This document shows positions 34,813 to 43,613 of a stretch of DNA of 64,000 bases, in pieces; the first letter of the stretch is position 1; every line of letters starts with the position of its first letter. A model generated the notes under the pieces. That model made no database searches. It had not been told where the DNA came from and was given only the letters and a program-made list of their open reading frames with translations. This stretch comes from CAYYIS01 sp964470965 (lineage in GTDB: Bacteria > JAAXHH01 > JABIQT01): positions 62,001-126,000 of the forward strand of contig CAYYIS010000006.1 in NCBI GenBank assembly GCA_964470965.1, read 5' to 3'. The position numbers and the translations under genes were made by a program.

Positions 34813-36515
34813 AGACTCGCACCTATACTTCTGAGGCCCGGCAGGGCGCTCGGAGACAGATTCCCCAGTCGACGCGTCGCTTCCTGAGTCCATTTTTCTT
34901 TGGGATTGCCGAGAGTCACACGCTTCTTCCAGTGATGTACCGCCATCTTCCTGTTCCCCTGTTTTTCATACCAACGCGCCATGTAGTAATGGGAATTCAG
35001 ATGGTCATCCAGTTCGATCGCCTTTCCGAACCAGGGAACCGCTTCAGCCCACTGGCCTGTCTTTTGATGTGAGACCCCCATATAAAAATGGAGTTCTGAA
35101 TTTGCCGGCATCTTTTCGATGCCTTCTTCAAACGTCTTAATGATCTCGGCATGATTCTGACGCATGGCATACGCTTCGGAAAGATAATAGTAGTGCTGAG
35201 TATTGTAGGGTTCCTTATCGACCGCCTTCCTGTATACATCGACCGCCTCAAACGCCCTGTTGTTATAACGGAATGCGGTACCGGCGGCCACCAGTACCTC
35301 GACTCTGTCAGGCATCTTTTCCAGGATATCTCTTCCGAAGCGAAGAGCTTCCTTGAGCCTTCCAGCACTAATGTAGTTGTTCATCAGGCGCTCCCATAAC
35401 AAAACGGCATCCCGATTCAGCACCACTGCCTGCTCCGCGAGTTCAGCTTCATCCGCGTATCCAAGTCCCTGGTACCGTTCAGGTGATAACATGGAAAGCC
35501 GCATGTAGTTCAGAGGCTCCCGAGGATCGGCTGTGATCGCCTGCTGAAGAACAGTGCTCATTTCATCCCACCGTTTGTCGCTCCGGTAAACCCGCGCCAT
35601 AAACCGGTAAGATTCGGACAGGCGGGGATTCATGATAACAGCGATCTTCGCCTGGTCGATTGCCTTCCGGCGCATCGATGCATTCGCCGATGCGTACTTG
35701 GTTTCCGGACGCTGCCACGCATACTGAACCTGTGCCAGGCCGTAATGCGGCAAGGCATAAGTGGAGTCTATCGCAAGGGCGGCTCGGTAGGCCTCAGAGG
35801 CTTGCCAGTAGCTGTCGAACGTACCAATTTGAAACTGTGTCTGCCCTTGGCAGTAATAGGCGAATGCTTTGGCAGGCGGCAGGTGAGCAACGAGATCTAT
35901 TTCTGGATCTGCGGCCGCGAAAACCTGATATTCCTGTGCGATTGTTTCTACGAGGCGAACCGGCGCATCGACCAGATCATCCCCGGGGATGCGGAGTTCG
36001 CGCGTCACTTCCGTGGCGTCGCGAATATCCATGAAACGAACCCGAAGGAGCATCCGGCCATCCGACTGCTTATAATCCCCGAACACTGCATACCGGAATC
36101 CGAGACGGACACCGACGTTGACTACAGAAGCAGGATCTATTGTTTTCGCCAAGGCCACCTCTCGCTCAATTTCATCGAAGGGTATCACTCGGGCATCTTC
36201 GGGCAACGACAACCGCAGCAGGTCCACTGTAGTCTGGGAAATGACGATGCCCGGACCCGCTGCTTGAGTGGTATCGGCCGGTTGAAACGGAAATACTGCG
36301 ACACGAGGGGTTTCAGGAGGCGGCTGATACGCGAACCAGTAAACCAGAGTACCCGCGAGGCATCCGATCGTCATAGCTTTGAATCCGGTAGAGGCATAGC
36401 GCCGGCTTAGGAGACCGAATGCCCGCAGGAGATAGAGCATCACGCTACCCGCGATCCACGTAACCAGAATCGTATAGATCTGCTGCGTCCACACCAGAGA
36501 AATCGCGTAAATCAT
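34809..36515 (-). CDS. membrane-anchored TPR-repeat protein
   Basis: A 568-residue protein. Two hydrophobic helices lie at about 12-32 and 44-62, then a proline-rich spacer and a region (about 70-205) that looks like the TolB-N/FlgO/CsgG-like domain often found in adenylate-cyclase-type TPR proteins (VAVFPFQP opening strand). From about 225 to 545 there are repeated TPR-like helix pairs, including LHFYMGVSHQKTGQWAEAV and SHYYMARWYEKQGNRKMAV. It overlaps the CorC gene by four bases upstream and folP by four bases downstream. Its role is unknown; TPR arrays usually scaffold protein complexes. Confidence 0.85.
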   Translation of the reverse strand: MIYAISLVWTQQIYTILVTWIAGSVMLYLLRAFGLLSRRYASTGFKAMTIGCLAGTLVYWFAYQPPPETPRVAVFPFQPADTTQAAGPGIVISQTTVDLLRLSLPEDARVIPFDEIEREVALAKTIDPASVVNVGVRLGFRYAVFGDYKQSDGRMLLRVRFMDIRDATEVTRELRIPGDDLVDAPVRLVETIAQEYQVFAAADPEIDLVAHLPPAKAFAYYCQGQTQFQIGTFDSYWQASEAYRAALAIDSTYALPHYGLAQVQYAWQRPETKYASANASMRRKAIDQAKIAVIMNPRLSESYRFMARVYRSDKRWDEMSTVLQQAITADPREPLNYMRLSMLSPERYQGLGYADEAELAEQAVVLNRDAVLLWERLMNNYISAGRLKEALRFGRDILEKMPDRVEVLVAAGTAFRYNNRAFEAVDVYRKAVDKEPYNTQHYYYLSEAYAMRQNHAEIIKTFEEGIEKMPANSELHFYMGVSHQKTGQWAEAVPWFGKAIELDDHLNSHYYMARWYEKQGNRKMAVHHWKKRVTLGNPKEKWTQEATRRLGNLSPSALPGLRSIGASL

Positions 36516-37819
36516 GACTGTTTCGCGTCCTCCTCCGACTCAGTCACCGGCGGTGCCGTTTTGGTGATGACTATTTTTGCGATGCGTTGGCCGTCCACTT
36601 CCCGTACGACCATCTGAAGATTATCGTACGTCACGATTTCACCCGCCACTGGCACATGACCCGCCAGATCGAAAACCAGACCACCAATGGTATCAAATCC
36701 GTCCGATGTGATATCTGCCTTGAGGATTTCGTTCAATTCATCGATATTCAATTTCCCTTCCACCACGATCGATCCGTCCGGGAACTCCTCGTACATCGGC
36801 AATTCCGCGTCATACTCGTCCTGTATTTCACCCACGATTTCCTCGAGCAGATCCTCCAGCGTCACCAGACCTTCAATGCCGCCGTGTTCATCGACAACCA
36901 TAGCCAAATGAGTTTTCTCATGCTGGAAATCACGCAGGAGTTCATCCGCCTTTTTGGTTTCAGGGACAAAATAAGGAGGTCGCACCAGCTGCTCCACGGA
37001 TGCGGGCTCTTCCTCTTCATTCTCATATTTGAGCAGATCTTTGGCATAGACGATACCCACGATATTGTCTATGCTGTCTTTATAAATCGGTATACGGGAA
37101 TGTCCCACATCTTCTATTAGCATCAGAAGGTCGGGAACGTTCAAATTGACATCGGCACAGATCATATCAACCCGCGGCGTCATCACCTCGCGCACACTGG
37201 TGTCGTGCATTTCGATGATGCCACTGATCATCTCCTTTTCTTCCTCATCCAGCTCATGGGTTTCTTCCAGTTCCAGGACGCGGTGCAGCTCGTCGTCCAG
37301 CCAGTATGGGTTTCTACCACTACTGAAGAATCCTTCTCCGCGGCTCATCAACGCCAGAACAGGTGTGACAATCGGCCACAGAATCCAGGAAGTGATCCGT
37401 ACCGTCCATGCGGAAAACCTAGCGGATAAATCAGGATGCTGTTTTACCAGAATCCGTGGGAGCCATTCGACAACAAACAGCATCAGGCATATGAGGATGA
37501 CGCTCTGAATCACCAGTGGCGGGAAGTTACCGATACCAAGTGCGGCGGAAGAGGAGAACGTAGCGCTGGTTGCGGACACGACCGTACATGCCAGCATGAC
37601 CAGCTTGCCGATAACGATCGTGCCGAACAGATGCTCCTGATTGTCCAGCCATCTTGTTACCCTGTTGGCCTTACCTTCTTGGTGTTCCTGTTTCAATCTC
37701 TGGAGCGTGGCTTTCGGGATGGATGAGAATGCTGCATCCGCTCCTGACAGCAGCATCGTATACAACATGAATCCCATTACTACAACGTATTCAAACCATA
37801 AAGGAATGTCATCGTCCAA
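36512..37819 (-). CDS. CNNM/CorC-HlyC family transporter (DUF21-CBS-CorC_HlyC)
   Basis: A 435-residue membrane protein. A DUF21/CNNM domain with about four helices spans residues 1-190, a CBS pair spans about 200-335 (with REVMTPRVDM and ARVPIYKDS-like segments), and the CorC_HlyC domain spans about 345-430 (VEGKLNIDELNEIL). The family covers magnesium/cobalt efflux and hemolysin-like proteins. It lies directly downstream of ybeY and phoH, the conserved ybeZ-ybeY-ybeX arrangement seen in many bacteria, and overlaps the TPR gene start by ATGA. The ATG at 37819 follows GGGAGA. Confidence 0.92.
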   Translation of the reverse strand: MDDDIPLWFEYVVVMGFMLYTMLLSGADAAFSSIPKATLQRLKQEHQEGKANRVTRWLDNQEHLFGTIVIGKLVMLACTVVSATSATFSSSAALGIGNFPPLVIQSVILICLMLFVVEWLPRILVKQHPDLSARFSAWTVRITSWILWPIVTPVLALMSRGEGFFSSGRNPYWLDDELHRVLELEETHELDEEEKEMISGIIEMHDTSVREVMTPRVDMICADVNLNVPDLLMLIEDVGHSRIPIYKDSIDNIVGIVYAKDLLKYENEEEEPASVEQLVRPPYFVPETKKADELLRDFQHEKTHLAMVVDEHGGIEGLVTLEDLLEEIVGEIQDEYDAELPMYEEFPDGSIVVEGKLNIDELNEILKADITSDGFDTIGGLVFDLAGHVPVAGEIVTYDNLQMVVREVDGQRIAKIVITKTAPPVTESEEDAKQS

Positions 37820-37834
37820 AACAGGGTCTCCCTG

Positions 37835-38281
37835 TCAACCGTCTGGGGACGAGCCTGTGCCTGCTTCTTCGAGATAGAGAGCTTCTTTCTCCCTCATGAC
37901 TCGCCGTTCCGTAGAACGATGGTGGTCATAGCCAAGAATATGCAGACACCCGTGGACGACGAGACGATTGATCTCATCTTCCAGGGCCACTTGATAACGG
38001 ACAGCCTGTTCCCGTGCGCGGCATATGGAAACGTACACCTCGCCCCATATGTCCTGATCAGGCGCCTCCTCATCGTTCAGTGTGAACGACAGAACGTCCG
38101 TTGCTCGATTCAGATGGCGATACTCATGATTCAATTGCCGGATGAAGGCGTCGTCGACGAAGATGATAGTCACGGTCGCATGGCTCCGACCTTCTCGCCT
38201 GAGCACCCGACGGGCAACGCGCGCGATCCGCGCTTTTGTAATATCAACGTGAGGCAACGTGGTTTCGATATGTACCGGCAT
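37835..38281 (-). CDS. ybeY: endoribonuclease YbeY, rRNA maturation factor
   Basis: Single-domain metalloprotein (148 residues) that takes part in 16S rRNA 3' maturation and ribosome quality control. The zinc motif HGCLHILGYDH provides His110, His114 and His120, and the conserved ATDVLSF segment lies at residues 60-66. It sits 15 bases upstream of the CorC gene and 32 bases after phoH, in the conserved ybeZYX order. Confidence 0.95.
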   Translation of the reverse strand: MPVHIETTLPHVDITKARIARVARRVLRREGRSHATVTIIFVDDAFIRQLNHEYRHLNRATDVLSFTLNDEEAPDQDIWGEVYVSICRAREQAVRYQVALEDEINRLVVHGCLHILGYDHHRSTERRVMREKEALYLEEAGTGSSPDG

Positions 38282-38313
38282 AAAGGTACCGTGAAATAGT
38301 CCGAAAACCGGCG

Positions 38314-39330
38314 CTACCCTTCCTTATTTTCTTTCTTTTCTTCTTTGTTATTCTCGAACCGCTCGTACGCTTTTATGATTTCCTGTACCAGCTGATGGCG
38401 GACCACATCCACCTCTGTGAGGTATATGAAGCTGATTCCTTTGACGCTGTTCAGGATATTTTGAACTTCTATCAGGCCCGATTGTTTTTCTCCCGGGAGA
38501 TCCACCTGGGTAATATCCCCGGTGATGATAGCTTTTGAATTGGCACCCAGTCGGGTCAGAAACATCTTCATCTGCGCGGTGGTCGTATTCTGCGCTTCAT
38601 CGAGGATGACAAACGCGTTGTTCAGCGTGCGGCCGCGCATGTAGGCCAGTGGGATAATCTCAATGGTGCCAGTCTCGAGCAACCTGTTACCTTTTCCGTT
38701 GGGCGTCATGTCATTCAGTGCATCGTAGAGCGGCTTCAGGTACGGATCGACCTTTTCCTGCGGATCCCCAGGGAGAAATCCAAGGCTTTCTCCCGCTTCC
38801 ACGGCCGGACGTGCAAGTACGATGCGATCCACATCCCGGCGACGGAGAGCCGATAAAGCCATGGCCACAGCGAGATAGGTCTTACCGGTGCCGGCCGGTC
38901 CGATAGAAAAAACGATATCCGTATCCCGTACGGCCTCCACGTAACGCTGCTGGTTAGGACCGCGTGCCCGTATCCGCTCCCGTTTCGACATGATATCAAG
39001 GAACTCTCCGGCAAACGGCTTATTGGCGTCCTGACCGGCTTCCTTGATCGAACGGCTGGCCCGTATGATATCGCTGATTTCCTGTATCTGACCGTGCTTC
39101 ACGGCTCGCATAAGCTCTCGGAGCACCACTGTAATCTGCTGGACCACATCGTCTTCCCCGGTGACAATGATCTCCTCACCACGCACCACAATCTTAGCAT
39201 CGAATTCGCTTTCGATGGCACGCAGACGGATATCCTGTTGACCGAACAGATCTATAGGATCGATGCCCCGGGATGAGAGACGATGTGTTACTACATTATC
39301 CAATGGCGGTTTATCGAAGGAAGGTTGCAA
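38314..39330 (-). CDS. PhoH-family ATPase (YbeZ-like)
   Basis: A 338-residue protein with an N-terminal KH-like region (about 30-75) and a PhoH ATPase domain. Walker A is GPAGTGKT at 144-151, followed by the ARPAVEAGESLGFLPG and ILDEAQNTT (Walker B) blocks. PhoH/YbeZ works with YbeY in RNA metabolism and the two genes are adjacent. The start is TTG at 39330; no Shine-Dalgarno is visible and there is no in-frame ATG or GTG near the N-terminus that would keep the KH-like region, so the exact start is uncertain. A promoter lies about 100 bases upstream. Confidence 0.92.
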   Translation of the reverse strand: MQPSFDKPPLDNVVTHRLSSRGIDPIDLFGQQDIRLRAIESEFDAKIVVRGEEIIVTGEDDVVQQITVVLRELMRAVKHGQIQEISDIIRASRSIKEAGQDANKPFAGEFLDIMSKRERIRARGPNQQRYVEAVRDTDIVFSIGPAGTGKTYLAVAMALSALRRRDVDRIVLARPAVEAGESLGFLPGDPQEKVDPYLKPLYDALNDMTPNGKGNRLLETGTIEIIPLAYMRGRTLNNAFVILDEAQNTTTAQMKMFLTRLGANSKAIITGDITQVDLPGEKQSGLIEVQNILNSVKGISFIYLTEVDVVRHQLVQEIIKAYERFENNKEEKKENKEG

Positions 39331-39428
39331 CGAAATTAAGATCGTAATTACAAAAGCCCCCGCTCCCTGATAGCCTTCGGGAACAAGAGCCTTATGTCCT
39401 TTACACCATATTGAAGTGTTACCTGCGC

Positions 39429-39457
39429 AAGATAGAGTGTTTTGGGGTTACTGTCAA
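39429..39457 (-). promoter_or_regulatory. sigma-70-type promoter of the phoH-ybeY-corC-TPR-folP operon
   Basis: Read on the minus strand, TTGACA (39457-39452) and TATCTT (39434-39429) are exactly 17 bases apart. The predicted start site is near 39422, leaving an untranslated leader of about 90 bases before phoH. Confidence 0.7.
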
Positions 39458-39481
39458 GCGAAACTTGGCGTTTTCAGTTGA

Positions 39482-39955
39482 TTACAGATAGGCATCGAGC
39501 CCATTTCGGATTTCCGTGAAACCATCTATAACAGATGCCGCGTTCCGGCGTACGACGGAGGCGGTGGCTACATTCAGGATACCGTTGTTCACCGCTTCGT
39601 CCAGTTCGTCATCATCCAGTAGGCGATAGGTGCCGTCCGGTAAGAACCAGACGTCGAGCATCAGGTCCCGGTATTCTACCGTGTTTTCGGTGATTTGAAC
39701 CTGGTCGCACAGATGGATATAATATCCGACCAGCTGCCCGTCCGGGCCGGACATCCGCCACAGAACATACGGTAGTTTCTCCTGGTAGTAAGCCAGCGTT
39801 TCAGTGCCGGCTGGCACACAGATTTCCCCCACCGAATAGGACCGGTCCGACACATACGAGATGACGATTCGATCCCCGTCGTGCCGCACCAGATCACATA
39901 AGAATGTCTGGTCCGGTTTGCCCGGATTGTGTTTTATTTCGACGATGGTGGGCAT
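39482..39955 (-). CDS. DUF402 domain-containing protein
   Basis: A 157-residue soluble protein of the DUF402 family. The second half has the family pattern YYIHLCDQVQITENTVEYRD followed by MLDVWFLPDG, which builds the small beta-barrel. The family includes Gram-positive nucleoside tri- and diphosphatases and the DUF402 part of archaeal FAU-1 proteins. Whether this member is a phosphatase or binds RNA is not known. It lies 11 bases downstream of a thioredoxin-like gene on the same strand and may share its transcript. Confidence 0.85.
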   Translation of the reverse strand: MPTIVEIKHNPGKPDQTFLCDLVRHDGDRIVISYVSDRSYSVGEICVPAGTETLAYYQEKLPYVLWRMSGPDGQLVGYYIHLCDQVQITENTVEYRDLMLDVWFLPDGTYRLLDDDELDEAVNNGILNVATASVVRRNAASVIDGFTEIRNGLDAYL

Positions 39956-39966
39956 GGTAGATGGAA

Positions 39967-40500
39967 TTAAACGGCCAGTTGTTCCAGCTTCTCACGGATT
40001 TCCCTGACCAACGGTCCGTTGCCGTTTTCTTTGTACCAGGTCCGCAGCTTCGGATAGATCTGGTCCATCGGAATTTTGCCCTTGTTATGGCGTATGATCG
40101 CCTGGCAGTCCGCGGGTCGAGGTCCCCAGGTGGCCAGTTCGTTCAACGACGCATCCATAAACACGAGGTAGGGGATCGACTTGGTAACACCATCCGTCAG
40201 ATATTTATCCATGATATCAGGATGCTGATCTCTTTTAAAGATCCGGTATTCTATGATTGAACAAAGCTCCAGCATCCGAATAATGGGCGGCAGGCTCTGG
40301 ACCACATCCCCGCACCAGTCCTCGCCCAGGATCAGAACGTTCAGTTCCGTCCCATAATCTGAAAAAAATCTGGCATCCTCCTGATCCAGCACAAACTCAG
40401 CATAGTTCTCATTGAACCGCTCTGTATTCTTCTCTATATCTTCCATATAATCCGGCCACTGGAATCCGGTTGCAAAGCGCTCTTTCGAAATAACGATCAT
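39967..40500 (-). CDS. thioredoxin-family protein with a single active-site cysteine
   Basis: A 177-residue protein with a thioredoxin fold (thioredoxin_9-like). The active-site region reads LGEDWCGDVVQSLPP: the first Cys is kept but the expected second Cys is replaced by Val, so a classical dithiol reaction is unlikely. It may act as a monothiol or bacilliredoxin-type protein. The cis-proline region is KSIPYLVF. The minus-strand ATG follows AAGGAGTG. It lies 125 bases downstream of htpG and 11 bases upstream of the DUF402 gene. Confidence 0.85.
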   Translation of the reverse strand: MIVISKERFATGFQWPDYMEDIEKNTERFNENYAEFVLDQEDARFFSDYGTELNVLILGEDWCGDVVQSLPPIIRMLELCSIIEYRIFKRDQHPDIMDKYLTDGVTKSIPYLVFMDASLNELATWGPRPADCQAIIRHNKGKIPMDQIYPKLRTWYKENGNGPLVREIREKLEQLAV

Positions 40501-40625
40501 GAAACACTCCTTGATATTGGAAAACCGATATCACGCCATCCCAGTCGGAATTGCAATACCTGATTAAAGGCCAATCACCAAACTCGGGGAAATGCCGGAT
40601 CATGACCGGGATGACAAGCCGCTTA

Positions 40626-42569
40626 CTAATCAGCCAGGCCCTTTGCAAGCAATTCGTTTACGCGTCTGGCAAACGCCACCGGGTCGTTCAGTTTGGATCC
40701 TTCGGCTATAACGGCCTCTTCGTAGAGTAGGCGGCTGTAGGATTCGATCCGTGCGTCTTCCGGATTGGCATCGAACAGCTTCTGCAGGCCACCCACCACC
40801 TGGTGTTCCGGGTTGAGTTCCAGGATGCGCTGGCCCATAGGCATTCCTTCTGTCTGGCCCATGCGCTGCATCAGCCGCTCCATATTGGCACCCGGCATAC
40901 CCTCGTCCGTGATAAGGCAGGAGGCACTTTCCTTGAGCCGCGTGGTCAAGCGGATATCCTGCACCTCGGTGATTGTTTCCTTCAGCCTTTCGATGAACGA
41001 CTTGTACGTCTTCTCATGTTCTTCCGCCTTGACCTTGGTCACCTCGTCCGCCTCGACTTCGGTCCGGTCTACCGGTTTGAGCTTCTTTTCCTTGTATTCA
41101 GTCAGCGAAGGAATCACGAATTCATCGATCGGATCGGTCATGAACAGTACGTCCCAATCCCGGTCTCTAAAGACCTCCAAATACGGTGTATTCTCCAGCA
41201 TAGCACGGTTTTCACCGGTCAGGTAATAGATCTCCTCCTGATCCGCAGGCATGTCTTCTACATAATCCGCAAGGGACGTGTGTTTGCCCGATTCGGTTTT
41301 AGCCGACTCGAACAGGAGCAGATCAGCGATCTGTTGCTGGTTCTCGTGGTCCTGGCTGATGCCTTCCTTGAGGATCATGGCCAGTTCTGAGTAAACACCG
41401 ATGTACGTATCGTAATCGTCTTTTTTTATCTCCTCCAGGGCCTGAAAAATACGTTTGACCACGTTTTTTCGGATACGGTCCAGGATCGGGTTATGCTGAA
41501 GTAGCTCGCGCGATACGTTGAGCTGCAGGTCGGGGCAGTCTATCACGCCCTTAACAAACCTCAGGTAAGCCGGCAGAAGTTCCTCACAGTTATCCATGAT
41601 CAGCACACGATTAACGTACAGCTTGGGACCGATTTTCGGCTCACCGAACATCAAATCGAACGGTCGTTTGGACGGAATGAACAACAGGACTTTGAACTCG
41701 GTCAGGCCCTCCGCAGTGTAGTGAATCACCCGGGCCGGATCGTTAAAATCGTTGGATATCTGTTTGTAAAAAGCGTTGTATTCGTCGTCGTCCACCTCGC
41801 TCTTCGACCGCAGCCAGATGGCTTTCATGGAGTTGAGCGTCTCTTCGACTATCTTCTTCTCGCTGACCTGCTTCTTCTCTCCGTCTTCCTCCGTCTCACT
41901 GGATTCCTCCCGCTCCACATCCATGACGACCGGATATTCGATGAAATCGGAAAACTGCTTGACGACCTGACGCAGCCGCCATTCTTCGAGAAATTCTTTT
42001 TCGTCCTCCTTCAGATGCAGGATCACATCCGTGCCGCGCCGCTCTTTCTTCTGAATTTTGATCGTATAGTCACCCTCTCCGCCAGAAACCCACCTGACCG
42101 CCCTATCGCGAGACTCACCCGCAAGGGCCGAGAGCACCGTGACACGGTCAGCCACCATAAAAGCGGAGTAAAACCCGACTCCGAATTGGCCGATCATCTC
42201 CGGCTGGCTAGCCTCATCCGCCTTCTTTAGCGTCTCCAGAAACTCTTTGGTACCGGATTTGGCGATCGTACCAAGTTGATCGATAATGGTATCCCGTGAC
42301 ATACCGATACCGTTATCGGAGATGGTGAGCGTTCCTTTTTCCTTGTCTGCCGTCAGCTTGATCTTCCAGTCTTTGTCATCTTCCAGCAGATCATCGTTAT
42401 TTAATGAATTAAACCGTAACTTATTGATGGCGTCGCTGGCATTACTGATAAGTTCGCGGAGGAAGATCTCCTTATGAGAGTACAGAGAGTGTGTGATAAT
42501 GTTGAGAATTTGCCGCAGTTCACTCTTGAACTCCATGGTTTCCACTGGGGCTTCTGTCGTCTCCGACAC
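40626..42569 (-). CDS. htpG: chaperone protein HtpG (Hsp90)
   Basis: Homodimeric ATP-dependent chaperone. The N-terminal ATPase domain shows the Bergerat motifs ELISNASDAINKLR, DNGIGM and GQFGVGFYSAFM; the middle domain has the NVSRELLQ segment; the C-terminal dimerisation domain runs to the end. It is of normal bacterial length. The frame is open from an ATG at 42581, but no ribosome site precedes it. The GTG at 42569 has a perfect GGAGG five bases upstream, so I place the start there (647 residues). A promoter lies about 50 bases further upstream. Confidence 0.95.
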   Translation of the reverse strand: MSETTEAPVETMEFKSELRQILNIITHSLYSHKEIFLRELISNASDAINKLRFNSLNNDDLLEDDKDWKIKLTADKEKGTLTISDNGIGMSRDTIIDQLGTIAKSGTKEFLETLKKADEASQPEMIGQFGVGFYSAFMVADRVTVLSALAGESRDRAVRWVSGGEGDYTIKIQKKERRGTDVILHLKEDEKEFLEEWRLRQVVKQFSDFIEYPVVMDVEREESSETEEDGEKKQVSEKKIVEETLNSMKAIWLRSKSEVDDDEYNAFYKQISNDFNDPARVIHYTAEGLTEFKVLLFIPSKRPFDLMFGEPKIGPKLYVNRVLIMDNCEELLPAYLRFVKGVIDCPDLQLNVSRELLQHNPILDRIRKNVVKRIFQALEEIKKDDYDTYIGVYSELAMILKEGISQDHENQQQIADLLLFESAKTESGKHTSLADYVEDMPADQEEIYYLTGENRAMLENTPYLEVFRDRDWDVLFMTDPIDEFVIPSLTEYKEKKLKPVDRTEVEADEVTKVKAEEHEKTYKSFIERLKETITEVQDIRLTTRLKESASCLITDEGMPGANMERLMQRMGQTEGMPMGQRILELNPEHQVVGGLQKLFDANPEDARIESYSRLLYEEAVIAEGSKLNDPVAFARRVNELLAKGLAD

Positions 42570-42617
42570 GGTAACCTCCATATTTTTGGGTTATTCTTTT
42601 GATTTTACAGACACGAA

Positions 42618-42646
42618 AACATAGGGTTTTAGAGGTAAAAAGTCAA
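42618..42646 (-). promoter_or_regulatory. sigma-70-type promoter of htpG
   Basis: On the minus strand TTGACT (42646-42641) and TATGTT (42623-42618) are 17 bases apart, about 50 bases before the htpG start. No CIRCE element is seen, so heat control by HrcA is not indicated. Confidence 0.62.
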
Positions 42647-42732
42647 GCGGGATTGACGGTTTGATGGATTAATTCAACACCTATGGTTTCTATCGGATTC
42701 TGCTTCCATTTAGGGATATGATCAAACGGTAA

Positions 42733-42777
42733 GGTTTTTACTGCCGACCTGTTGGACACAATTCCCAGTTAAAAACC
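42733..42777 (-). terminator. possible hairpin terminator after the dioxygenase gene
   Basis: GGTTTTTACTG (from 42733) pairs with CAGTTAAAAACC (to 42777) with one bulge, directly after the minus-strand dioxygenase stop. The T run after the stem on the minus strand is poor, so termination there is uncertain. Confidence 0.4.
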
Positions 42778-42778
42778 G

Positions 42779-43606
42779 TCAAATTTTTTTCCTCACAAAT
42801 GCCCTGCTTTCATCCACCGTCCCTTTGTAATCGTAAGGATCGCTTCCGGCAACTATAACGATGTCGCGGTAGTCATCTACGCCGCGCCAGGGGAGGAAGG
42901 ATTCGGCGCTCATGTAGTGGATGACGAGGTTTCGGCGATATTGGCCGGATGTTACGTTATTTAGGGAGCGGTGCAGGAGGTATCCATTGAAGAACAGCAC
43001 CGAACCGCGGGAGATCTCGACCGGACAGGCATCTGCTTCCGAGTAGGGAATCCGGGTAGCCTGAGGTGTTCCGTCGTAACGAGGATCGTTGTGAGGAAGC
43101 CGCTCATAAAGGATACCCGGGCGGTTGGACCCGGGAAGGATCCACAGGCACCCGTTTTCCACCGTTGCGTCATCGAGCGCCACCCAGACTGCGGTGAGCG
43201 AGCGGTCCCGAGTGGGAATCGGAACCTCATCCTGATGCCATGCCTGTCCGGGCATACCGGGCGGCTTTATGAATAGGAGGGACTGCATGCATTTGACGTT
43301 CGGCCCGATCAGGCTTGTGAGGATATCCGTGATGGGGGGATATACCAGGAATTCAGTGTATAATTTCGATACCTTATGCGGAAAATGTATCGCCAGTACC
43401 CGTTTTAGCGTCTCCGCCTCGGAATCTCCCTGCACTGCCTCCGGCAGCCCATCTACTCTTCCGCGTTCTCCACGGCAGATTACCGCCGCTTCTTCAGTAA
43501 GCCGAGCTGTCAGTTCATCCGGAATAAGCGCATCCGCGATATGGTAACCGTTGGTATGGAACGCTTCTATTTGTGATGTGGTCATTGGGGATAAAAAGGT
43601 TGACAT
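42779..43606 (-). CDS. phytanoyl-CoA dioxygenase family protein (PhyH-like)
   Basis: Non-heme Fe(II)/2-oxoglutarate dioxygenase of 275 residues with a double-stranded beta-helix. The iron triad is His124 and Asp126 in AWHQDE and a distal His212 in GYLLHRSLN; Arg residues near QYRRN probably bind 2-oxoglutarate. The product ends KKI. It is the third gene of a minus-strand set (sugar isomerase, aldo/keto reductase, PhyH) and starts 7 bases after the aldo/keto reductase stop. In such clusters PhyH enzymes hydroxylate or demethylate small metabolites; the substrate is unknown. Confidence 0.9.
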   Translation of the reverse strand: MSTFLSPMTTSQIEAFHTNGYHIADALIPDELTARLTEEAAVICRGERGRVDGLPEAVQGDSEAETLKRVLAIHFPHKVSKLYTEFLVYPPITDILTSLIGPNVKCMQSLLFIKPPGMPGQAWHQDEVPIPTRDRSLTAVWVALDDATVENGCLWILPGSNRPGILYERLPHNDPRYDGTPQATRIPYSEADACPVEISRGSVLFFNGYLLHRSLNNVTSGQYRRNLVIHYMSAESFLPWRGVDDYRDIVIVAGSDPYDYKGTVDESRAFVRKKI

Positions 43607-43613
43607 GGAATTG

